In this document: positions 20,106-25,859 of the stretch, piece after piece
Layout: every line of letters begins with the position of its first letter
How positions within the stretch are numbered: position 1 is the first letter of the stretch
IMG/VR virus record: IMGVR_UViG_3300007234_000084
Location: 1-25,859 of that record
Reading direction: 5' to 3' (one strand)
From: a virus
Length of the DNA: 25,859 bases
The notes under the pieces: model-generated
What the model was told of the DNA's origin: nothing
The model's database searches: none
Seen by the model: the letters and a program-made list of their open reading frames with translations, nothing else
Translations under genes and position numbers: made by a program

Positions 20106-21028
20106 TATGCGAACGATGCTCCAAGTTGGAGATAATCAAATAGACCAGGTTGTTTAGCGGTGGTCTGTGTCTGTTCGCCGGTCTGAGATCCTGCATATGC
20201 ACCCAGCTGCGTATTTAGAGCTGTCTGTGGTGCGCCTACAAACCCACCGTATTGTGTCTTAGCCGAATCAATAAGCGCCTGCTGTATTGCTTGCTCAAGC
20301 ATGCCCTGCTGCATCAGATCCTGATTGACATCACGAACCATACCGAAGCCTAAATTACCCAAAGACCCTAGCTGACTAGCAGCAGATAACCTTTGCTGAG
20401 ATCCTGCCAATCCTGCCTGCTGGTTGGCCTGTTGTGCGGCAAGCATGTTAGCAGCGTTCTGCATAGAAGCCTGGTTGTACGCACCAGCACCAAACTGAGA
20501 TGCCATGTTTTGTGCAGCAATATCCTGCAACGCTACATTCTGTGCTTGCTGGAAGCCTTGCTGGCGTAATCCTGCAGATGACTGTGCTAGTTGCTGCAAG
20601 ACGTCACGGCCTAGTTCTGCCTCTGTGACAGCCTGCCTAGACCCACCAAACGCCCTGGCTGCTTGTGCCTGTGCGCCTAGCTGGTTTAACCCCATAGTAG
20701 CGCCCCTAAGAATATCGCGCTCATTACCCCTTATAACCTGTTCGGTGTACGGGTTCATGTAAGGGTCCATTGATGTGCCGGCCAGTTGGCTTGCCTGGTA
20801 GCCGGTTGCTTGTGCCATCGGCGCCCCGATCTGACCTGGCTGATAACCCATCTCAGTGGCTGCACCACGCATAGACTCAGCTATACCACCGGCCACACCA
20901 CCCATTGGGCCGTAATTATTAAACCTTTGCTCAATTCTGTTAGCTGAATAGGGGTTAGCTGCACCCATGCCGCCTGCGGCTGTTGTCATAGGCGCTGGTA
21001 TTACTGGTGTACCTGGAGAGCCTGCCAT
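20105..21028 (-). CDS. Ala/Gln-rich internal virion protein candidate
   Basis: 307 aa, dominated by Ala, Gln, Gly and Met. The segment MDPYMNPYTEQVIRGNERDI, then LRGATMGLNQLGAQAQAARA followed by FGGSRQAVTEAELGRD, is one I know from marine and other podovirus genomes (N-P-Y-x-x-x-V-I-x-x-x-x-x-D-I-x-R and A-F-G-G-S-R). C-terminal residues form long helices rich in Gln and Ala, often seen in ejected proteins. It precedes the ejection-like genes, and its start overlaps the stop of the 268-aa gene. Role in the tail tip or ejection complex is inferred. Confidence 0.65.
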   Translation of the reverse strand: MAGSPGTPVIPAPMTTAAGGMGAANPYSANRIEQRFNNYGPMGGVAGGIAESMRGAATEMGYQPGQIGAPMAQATGYQASQLAGTSMDPYMNPYTEQVIRGNERDILRGATMGLNQLGAQAQAARAFGGSRQAVTEAELGRDVLQQLAQSSAGLRQQGFQQAQNVALQDIAAQNMASQFGAGAYNQASMQNAANMLAAQQANQQAGLAGSQQRLSAASQLGSLGNLGFGMVRDVNQDLMQQGMLEQAIQQALIDSAKTQYGGFVGAPQTALNTQLGAYAGSQTGEQTQTTAKQPGLFDYLQLGASFA

Positions 21029-21834
21029 TATATGTACCTGTCAATTACTGATTCTTCGTAGGGTAGAATTGCGGCCAGCTCACCAGCTGTTAAACCAGTT
21101 TGGTTGGCCATATCAACTACCCGCTCTATTTTTTGCTGCGCGGATAGAGATTTCCAATCTGGCGCACTTCTTAAGGATGCTACAGCCGCCTCAGCTGTTA
21201 CTTGCTGCTGCTGCGGTTGTTGTGGTTGCTGTGGTTGCTGTGGTTGTTGTTGCTGCGTTACTGATGCGTTGTAATCTGTTTGATATTGAGCAAGTTGAGC
21301 TGGATCAGATAAATTGTATACCCTGCCATCCAAAACAATATTGCTTTGGGCTGGAGCCTGCGGACTATATGTGCTTGCATAACTTTCTACGCCAGGCGTA
21401 TTTGTTGATGATGGCATCACTGGCTGAGATAGGTAGCTTGAATATCTATCCTGTGGAGCGCCGCCGGTGTATGGATCCACGAAATTTTCCATCATCTTGC
21501 TATACTGGCCAGGCCTTCTGGCAGCCAATTCTTGTACAGCCTGATCGTAAAGACCTCCAGATGAATATCCTGATATACCTCCAGCGTACTGCGTAGGCTG
21601 TGGTAGTGCTGATTCTTGCAGGCCTTGCATACCGAAAGCTTGAGCAAACTGGCCTATATTTGACCTGGCAGCCTGCTGGGTGGGGGTTAATGCTGCAACA
21701 TCTGGACCATAATAAGGTGTGTATCCAATCTTAGATACATCCCTACCCTGAGCCAGGTTGGCCTGTGCTGCGTTTGACAGCCATTGTGGGATTTCTACTT
21801 GTGTCGTCTGGCTACCGCCTTTTCCACCGCTCAT
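21028..21834 (-). CDS. Low-complexity virion protein, 268 aa
   Basis: Begins MSGGKGGSQTTQVEIPQWLS, followed by NAAQANLAQGRDVSKIGYTP and YYGPDVAALTPTQQAARSNI, a segment typical of the first protein of the ejection cluster in many marine podoviruses. It has Gly/Tyr/Ser-rich middle parts and then a Gln/Pro tract (about 194-211) coded by tandem CAG/CAA/CCA codons. The last 55 residues form a compact helical end (KSLSAQQKIERVVDMANQTG). Function not proven; likely a virion component acting with the overlapping 307-aa gene. Confidence 0.6.
   Translation of the reverse strand: MSGGKGGSQTTQVEIPQWLSNAAQANLAQGRDVSKIGYTPYYGPDVAALTPTQQAARSNIGQFAQAFGMQGLQESALPQPTQYAGGISGYSSGGLYDQAVQELAARRPGQYSKMMENFVDPYTGGAPQDRYSSYLSQPVMPSSTNTPGVESYASTYSPQAPAQSNIVLDGRVYNLSDPAQLAQYQTDYNASVTQQQQPQQPQQPQQPQQQQVTAEAAVASLRSAPDWKSLSAQQKIERVVDMANQTGLTAGELAAILPYEESVIDRYI
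21202..21255. repeat. Gln/Pro-coding triplet and 9-bp tandem repeat
   Basis: Eighteen codons, minus strand, giving QQQQ, four PQQ units and QQ. The inner units recur as 9-bp repeats (about CCACAGCAA on the minus strand). It is an expansion-prone tract within the 268-aa virion protein and probably a flexible linker. Confidence 0.75.
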
Positions 21835-21835
21835 A

Positions 21836-22195
21836 TCAGATCTCTTTTGATAAATTAACTAGCTGTAGCTTCCAGCCAAACTTCTCTAATGCCTTGGACC
21901 ATCCCCGCCTTCCTGACAGCGTTAAGGCGGAACAGTCCTGCTGCTTTGCCCACTTAATGACATCATCGTGCATATCAGTCAGCTGGTCTAATTCACCGCC
22001 TGCAAGAAATATGTGTAACACCTTTTTTCTAGGGTACACCAATATTTCAGTAACTAAACAGCCCTTTTCTGTAGGCCATAGTTGCATGCGCCCTTCGAGT
22101 ATAGCATGGAAAACATCATCTATGTTGTGTGTGCCGCCACTATATGCCAGGGCAGCCTCAATCCATTCTTTGCATTTAACTAGATTATCAACCAT
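21836..22195 (-). CDS. GNAT-like small protein
   Basis: 119 aa. The order of elements, with HNIDDVFHAILEGRMQLWP at the front, then VTEILVYPRKKVLHIFLAGG, then DDVIKWAKQQDCSALTLSGR followed by RGWSKALEKFGWKLQLVNL, matches a minimal GNAT fold: the strand E-I-L-V-Y-P, a helix with G-x-x-x-x-L in place of the usual acetyl-CoA loop, and the G-[RW]-x-x-x-x-x-x-x-G-[WF] end. Similar proteins sit among the tail genes of T7-like and other podoviruses. The Q/R-x-x-G-x-G/A acetyl-CoA loop is not obvious, so catalysis is uncertain. A virion-assembly or host-modifying role is possible. Confidence 0.6.
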   Translation of the reverse strand: MVDNLVKCKEWIEAALAYSGGTHNIDDVFHAILEGRMQLWPTEKGCLVTEILVYPRKKVLHIFLAGGELDQLTDMHDDVIKWAKQQDCSALTLSGRRGWSKALEKFGWKLQLVNLSKEI

Positions 22196-22844
22196 GTATT
22201 CTTGTTATAGATAAAGTCACCGCTGGCGTGGATGGGGCAAATGCAGTGGAAAGGGCGTTGCTTAAGTATCCGCTTGTAGAATCTACAGCCCACATAGCCT
22301 CTACATAGTCGTTTTCTTCCACAGTAAACAAGGCGGCCCTAGATACCACGGTGGTAGAGTTATTTTGGTGTAAAGATGACTTTATGGTGCTTCCAGTAAC
22401 ATCTACACCGTTCTTGCGTGGCCAGAACCAAAAATTAACAGTGCTAGATGATGTAGATGCAATCTGTGCTGTAAAGCTCAAAAGGTACTCTCCCGCCTCT
22501 GAAAACACTATTCTACTGGCTGGTGTCCCTAATGATATTCCCTTGGCATTTGTAGGAGTGTCAAATGTTAATGGGTATGCAGTATTTACTAGGGCTGCGG
22601 TGACGTCTGCAGATATGCCTAAATCAGCATGTCCATCTTCCAGGATAATTTGTACATATTCCCCATCCCTGGATACTACTGGGTACTTCTTGTCCCTGTC
22701 CCATAATATAAGACCGTCATCAGACGCTGACTCATCTACTGTCTTTTGCCTTAGCTTTGACCTTATTTGCGCCAGGTACTTGTTAAGGCTATTAGCCCAT
22801 GTCTGCCAGGTGTTTCCGCCTGGCTGTGGGATGTATTCGCTCAA
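22188..22844 (-). CDS. Beta-rich fibre-like or head-decoration protein, 218 aa
   Basis: The first 40 residues (MSEYIPQPGGNTWQTWANSL, then NKYLAQIRSKLRQK) look like an anchoring helix. The following 170 are beta-rich: PLTFDTPTNAKGISLG, then RIVFSEAGEYLLSFTAQIAS, NFWFWPRKNGVDVTGS, ending in ALSTAFAPSTPAVTLSIT. This resembles a C1q/TNF-like jelly roll as in phage fibres and decoration proteins. It sits next to the gp10-like tail gene, so it may bind at the tail or head. Trimerisation is expected but not shown. It overlaps neighbours at both ends by a few bases. Confidence 0.6.
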   Translation of the reverse strand: MSEYIPQPGGNTWQTWANSLNKYLAQIRSKLRQKTVDESASDDGLILWDRDKKYPVVSRDGEYVQIILEDGHADLGISADVTAALVNTAYPLTFDTPTNAKGISLGTPASRIVFSEAGEYLLSFTAQIASTSSSTVNFWFWPRKNGVDVTGSTIKSSLHQNNSTTVVSRAALFTVEENDYVEAMWAVDSTSGYLSNALSTAFAPSTPAVTLSITRIHG

Positions 22845-24322
22845 CGCCTACCTCCGGCCACTATTTCTACCCTATTAACACCAACACGCCAATCAGCGAG
22901 TCTTTGACCCTCCACCCGCATTCTGACCTGCCTACCTGTAAATCTCATGCTTGTTGGGTTCGACATAGAAAAAGGCCCATGAGATGTTTCTGTGTCGTTT
23001 GGATAAAACCTGGTCTTAAATGTCACATTAACATCACCCTGGGTTTTTTCATCAGGAATCATTTCAGTAATACTTGCTACCTGCTCACCATCCCCAATAC
23101 TAATTGGACCCGACTCTGCAAATGGCGTTAAATTGTCATAAACAAAGCCCTTCTCATGATCGTAAAAATGGTTATCAGATGCTGCAGCATATAACGGGTA
23201 TCTGAATGCGCCCTGGTCTACACCGGCGGTCCTGTCTAGCTGCCCTATGGACCAGGTGTTTTCTAAATAGTTAAAAGAGACGTACCTATTACACTCTGTA
23301 GCATCTTGCGATGGATAGAACCACCAGACCTCTGAATACCTAGAATTGGTTACAGCAAAAGCCTTACTTATTTGGGATTCATTAATATCCGAAAAAACAT
23401 AATCTGATACGTCTGACTGTATCCTGGAAACAGCACCACCGGAATAGGTGAAGAATGCCTTCTTGCCCATCCATAGTGCGCCAAAATCTGTGTTGGCTAC
23501 AGCTTTTTTAGATGCTATGCCACAAGATGTCCCAACTCGCTCAAAACCATACACATACGGTGGTCCCTGGTAAGTAGCAGAATGAGCATCTATATCTGTC
23601 AGTATTAGAGTCTGGCCTTTTACTTTAATACCGCACATTATGTTGCCGGCTGTCTGTAGCAATATGTCACCAGCTTCATTAGTTGCTGAAGGAGTCCAAT
23701 CCGTATTGTTTTCTCTATCACACCACTGGACCTTCCTGGGGTCACCAGATGCCCCTAGTGCAAAAATAAACCTTTCATCTGTTACAACTATGCCAACATT
23801 ACCAGTTGGTGCGTTGCTCACAATATTAGCAGTGTAGGCTGTGTCAATTTCCCACTCATAGATCTTTCCATCGTCTGATGAACACGCAACCAGGTACTCT
23901 CCCCAGGTGTCTAAGGACCAGGTAGTGGCAGGGTCTATAGTTGTTATATCTTGCCTGCCAACACCATACTCATCATACCCATAGGCGCCAGAACCATAAC
24001 CCGTGTAGGCATTTGCGTCCTCTCTGCCAGCAGTAAACCCAGCAGGGGTTATATCGTACCGTGTCCCTGCAGCGTTATAAGCGTAGAGGTTTGCATAAGT
24101 TCCTGCAGCCACAAACCGCACATCTGAATTCGTTGTCCAGGTAAGCAGTCCACGGATTTTGTTATCAGCGGCAATAACAGATCTTCTCTTCCATCCACCT
24201 ACCGGCTGCATAGTGTTGTCTACCCACCGAACCAGGTTCGAATCGCGCCACCTACTTGACTGCTGTAGGTCCGTGCCATTTCTATATATACCTGGGGGTA
24301 TTTCTAATGGTACTAATGCCAT
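22841..24322 (-). CDS. P22 gp10-like tail hub / DNA-stabilisation protein
   Basis: 493 aa. It begins MALVPLEIPPGIYRNGTDLQ, then SSRWRDSNLVRWVDNTMQPV followed by GGWK, the motif of tail proteins in P22-like and other podoviruses that assemble under the portal (gp10-like). The body is a series of W/F/Y-rich strands consistent with a beta propeller, and residues 106-121 form a tyrosine/glycine patch (TGYGSGAYG, YDEYG). The end, WRVGVNRVEIVAGGRR, is a typical final strand. P22 gp10 closes the portal to hold packaged DNA and carries tailspikes. The family is seen only by pattern. Confidence 0.72.
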   Translation of the reverse strand: MALVPLEIPPGIYRNGTDLQQSSRWRDSNLVRWVDNTMQPVGGWKRRSVIAADNKIRGLLTWTTNSDVRFVAAGTYANLYAYNAAGTRYDITPAGFTAGREDANAYTGYGSGAYGYDEYGVGRQDITTIDPATTWSLDTWGEYLVACSSDDGKIYEWEIDTAYTANIVSNAPTGNVGIVVTDERFIFALGASGDPRKVQWCDRENNTDWTPSATNEAGDILLQTAGNIMCGIKVKGQTLILTDIDAHSATYQGPPYVYGFERVGTSCGIASKKAVANTDFGALWMGKKAFFTYSGGAVSRIQSDVSDYVFSDINESQISKAFAVTNSRYSEVWWFYPSQDATECNRYVSFNYLENTWSIGQLDRTAGVDQGAFRYPLYAAASDNHFYDHEKGFVYDNLTPFAESGPISIGDGEQVASITEMIPDEKTQGDVNVTFKTRFYPNDTETSHGPFSMSNPTSMRFTGRQVRMRVEGQRLADWRVGVNRVEIVAGGRR

Positions 24323-24326
24323 AGTT

Positions 24327-24605
24327 TTACCATTTTACCTTGTCGGCCCAATATGCCGCGCTCATCTTGCCTTTAGATATATTCTTAGCGTGCCTAGCCT
24401 TAAACGATTTGCGTCTAGCCTTTTCCTTTTCTGTTTTAGGGCTACTACCTGCTCCCTTAACTCCCTGCTGCCCAAAACGAATCGTTTTAACTTTATCCCC
24501 CTCTTTCGCTACAACAACGTGCGACTTGGTTGGATGCTTTGGAGTTCTTTTGGGCTTGTTATAACCACTAACACCTGCTTTTTCTAATTTTGAGTCTTTA
24601 GCCAT
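24327..24605 (-). CDS. Small basic protein, DUF6321-like
   Basis: 92 aa. MAKDSKLEKAGVSGYNKPKR then TPKHPTKSHVVVAKEGDKVK, TIRFGQQGVKGAG, and RRKSFKARHAKNISKGKMSA ending AAYWADKVKW. The patterns H-P-[TK]-K-S-H-x-V, F-G-[QE]-x-G-V and R-x-x-x-F-x-x-R-H-x-x-x-I-x-x-x-K-x-S-x-x-Y-W match the DUF6321 family of very small marine phage proteins. It is strongly basic. Role unknown, probably virion-associated or DNA-binding. Confidence 0.7.
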   Translation of the reverse strand: MAKDSKLEKAGVSGYNKPKRTPKHPTKSHVVVAKEGDKVKTIRFGQQGVKGAGSSPKTEKEKARRKSFKARHAKNISKGKMSAAYWADKVKW

Positions 24606-24607
24606 AA

Positions 24608-25105
24608 TTAAATATACAACTCTGGATTTGCACTAACCTGAGCAATAAATCCTATCATTACAAAAACCATTGCGACAGACACCCCAAGACCTAATGCTAT
24701 CATAACGATATCTTGAACATCTGCTTTTCGCCTTGCATCAATCCTAGCCTGCTCAAGCTTCCTGGTTTTTAGTATACGTCTTTGTTTTAGCATCTCCCTA
24801 TATACGTCCCCATTATTGGTGTATATAAGAAGCATCTTTAGCTCTTTCTCGTAGGTCTCCATCTTTTTTTTGGCCATTGCAATTTCCAGGGCCTGCTCTT
24901 CAATAGATTTACCTGCGATAAGCCTGGCTGTTTTTGATCTTTCCCGACTCGCAACATTAGCTTCTGATATCTGCTCCTGGGCTGTAAAAAACTTACCCAG
25001 GGTCGCGCTCATATCATTAAGGTCTTTCCCTCGCTCAATAGCGGTCTTGATAGTTTTATATGCTTTATCAGCCACACCTAGAGCAAGAGTTATTTCACCT
25101 ATCAT
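24608..25105 (-). CDS. Coiled-coil protein with C-terminal membrane anchor
   Basis: 165 aa. A helical charged part (about 15-130, with ERSKTARLIAGKSIEEQALE and AMAKKKMETYEKELK) precedes one strong membrane span at about 132-156 (DIVMIALGLGVSVAMVFVMI). Between them is a basic cluster (RIDARRKADV). It sits among tail genes between the fibre-assembly protein and the small basic protein. Such proteins recur at this place in marine podoviruses but I know no function; ejection or membrane-anchored assembly are possible. No signal peptide. Confidence 0.6.
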   Translation of the reverse strand: MIGEITLALGVADKAYKTIKTAIERGKDLNDMSATLGKFFTAQEQISEANVASRERSKTARLIAGKSIEEQALEIAMAKKKMETYEKELKMLLIYTNNGDVYREMLKQRRILKTRKLEQARIDARRKADVQDIVMIALGLGVSVAMVFVMIGFIAQVSANPELYI

Positions 25106-25106
25106 G

Positions 25107-25700
25107 CTATGCGCCTATGGTTATCCAGCCAGTTGTATTGTCTGCTTGGTAAGCCTCTTCATCCCAAGACGCTTCACCTTCTGGTTTAGGCAGTGGGGCG
25201 TTCCAGACAAAGTTAGTGCTGTCGTATGTCCAAGAGGCGTATGGTGACTCGTCAGGGCTTTCAGGCAGTGCGTTATCTGGGAAGCCAGCCTGTGCAGGTA
25301 CATCGCGTAGAGCTGCACGGTAGTTCTCGTAGACAGTCTTGTCATCAGTTGACAGTGGGCTATCAGGAAGAACCGCCCAATCTGTTCTAGACAGCTTGTC
25401 ATTACGCTGGATTCGTACATTAGCTTTCTTGTTAGCCAGTTCTGATGCAATCTTCTCTGCCGACTTAGCTACCATCGTGTAAGTCTGATAAGCAACGCCA
25501 TCGCGTACTTCTATGACACCTTCAATAACCTTTTCGGTAGCTGAGTCATAGGCTGGCTTGGTGTCGTCTGTCAGTCTGACCAAGTCAAAGGCTGTGAGTG
25601 TCGCGTCACTGAAGGGTAACGCAAATGAAGTGTTAGGATTGGCTTTTATTACTTGCCTCTCACTAACTACTGTTGATGTTTCTGTGTTGTAGTATTTCAT
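25107..25700 (-). CDS. Tail fibre assembly chaperone-like protein
   Basis: 197 aa. The middle contains RNDKLSRTDWAVLPDSPLST and VYENYRAALRDVP, the hallmark of tail-fibre-assembly chaperones of the DUF4376/Phage_TAC type (R-x-x-x-L-x-x-[ST]-D-W-x-x-L-x-D, then Y-R-x-x-L-R-D-[IV]-P). The C-terminal block with SYASWTYDSTNFVW-like pattern (ASWTYDSTNFVWNAPLPKPE), rich in W and P, is the usual end of the family. The N-terminal 100 residues are beta-rich (TLTAFDLVRLTDDTKPAY). It lies right after the tail-fibre-like gene, as expected of a dedicated chaperone or, in some phages, a fibre part. Confidence 0.7.
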   Translation of the reverse strand: MKYYNTETSTVVSERQVIKANPNTSFALPFSDATLTAFDLVRLTDDTKPAYDSATEKVIEGVIEVRDGVAYQTYTMVAKSAEKIASELANKKANVRIQRNDKLSRTDWAVLPDSPLSTDDKTVYENYRAALRDVPAQAGFPDNALPESPDESPYASWTYDSTNFVWNAPLPKPEGEASWDEEAYQADNTTGWITIGA

Positions 25701-25708
25701 TATGTTAC

Positions 25709-25859
25709 CTATCGTGCGTTTGCGTATTTGAAAGGATTCTCTGCGAATGCCATGTAGATGTATGTACCGCCTGACGTATTTATACCGTTTGCTGACCCTC
25801 TTATTTTTATACCATTGCTTAAAAAATCAAGTTTTCCTGTAGAACTTCCTGTGGTTTCA
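25709..25859 (-). CDS. Tail fibre-like protein, C-terminal end (partial)
   Basis: Only the last 49 residues are inside the window: ETTGSSTGKLDFLSNGIKIR, then GSANGINTSGGTYIYMAFAE, ending NPFKYANAR and TAG at 25711-25709. The G-x-Y-I-Y-M-A-F-A-E-x-P-F end is well known from phage tail fibres of the DUF7483 type and related fibres. It precedes the assembly chaperone-like gene. The rest of the protein lies outside the right edge. No start is visible. Confidence 0.7.
   Translation of the reverse strand, partial: ETTGSSTGKLDFLSNGIKIRGSANGINTSGGTYIYMAFAENPFKYANAR

Noticed and set aside
20967-21596. 209-codon plus-strand frame over the Ala/Gln-rich virion genes
   Set aside because: It is antisense to two genes; the long valine/alanine run is just the complement of the Gln/Pro codon tract.
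24235-24244. tRNA T-arm-like GGTTCGAATC
   Set aside because: No acceptor, D or anticodon stem nearby; it lies in the gp10-like coding sequence (DSNLVRW).
1-25859. CRISPR array, insertion sequence, integrase or repressor-integrase switch
   Set aside because: No spaced direct repeats, no transposase or recombinase motif and no integrase were seen, so nothing in this window shows lysogeny; the rest of the genome is not visible.

Overview
The window is a stretch of tailed double-stranded DNA phage genome (Caudoviricetes). No bacterial housekeeping gene is visible. Almost every gene lies on the minus strand and is packed tightly: stops and starts share ATGA, TAATG, GTGA or TTGA overlaps. A P22-type portal, an SU10/BPP-1-type coat protein, a P22 gp10-like tail protein, several Ala/Gln/Gly-rich candidate ejection proteins and the lack of any tape-measure gene suggest a short-tailed (podovirus-like) virion. 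Protein style, moderate GC and several small lysine-rich proteins resemble uncultured marine phages of Proteobacteria. The host is inferred, not shown. Both ends of the window cut genes: TerL on the left and a tail-fibre-like protein on the right.

Reading with transcription, from right to left. (1) 25859-12247, virion module: tail fibre C-terminus, tail-fibre assembly chaperone-like protein, membrane/coiled-coil protein, small basic protein, gp10-like tail hub, beta-rich fibre-like protein, GNAT-like protein, five ejection or virion proteins, portal, a small protein, scaffold, major capsid protein. The order is the reverse of P22 or T7, where portal-scaffold-coat comes first. (2) A hairpin terminator follows the coat gene at 12203-12237. 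(3) 12192-10262, small-gene and lysis module: a 12-codon micro-ORF, two lysine-rich proteins, unknown small proteins, two single-span membrane proteins, a GTA-type holin and an M15 peptidase endolysin. (4) A 272-bp intergenic switch at 9989-10261 holds a terminator-like hairpin, an imperfect inverted repeat and a sigma70-type promoter with a perfect -10 box and a 17-bp spacer. (5) 9988-863, early/DNA module: RMF-like protein, ERF annealing protein, PD-(D/E)XK nuclease, a protein with an SSB-like acidic tip, a Cro-like HTH protein, NinG, a calcineurin-like phosphoesterase, a zinc-ribbon protein, small unknowns, an SF2 helicase, a stand-alone CHC2 primase zinc finger, a C5 cytosine methyltransferase, and small HTH and zinc-knuckle proteins. 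(6) 866-1: two nested small ORFs, TerS, and TerL running off the left edge.

The genes form a coherent programme. Early genes recombine (ERF, nuclease, NinG, SSB-like), unwind and perhaps prime DNA (helicase, CHC2) and methylate it (Dcm-like). Virion genes build head and tail, and the holin/endolysin pair releases progeny.

The most unusual part is a 427-bp interval without a convincing gene (5205-5631). It is dense in hairpins, including GAAA and UACG tetraloops when read on the minus strand. At one end sits a textbook intrinsic terminator that points the opposite way to every gene in the window. It is a candidate large structured non-coding RNA of unknown family, or possibly a replication origin. 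Its strand is not settled by sequence alone.
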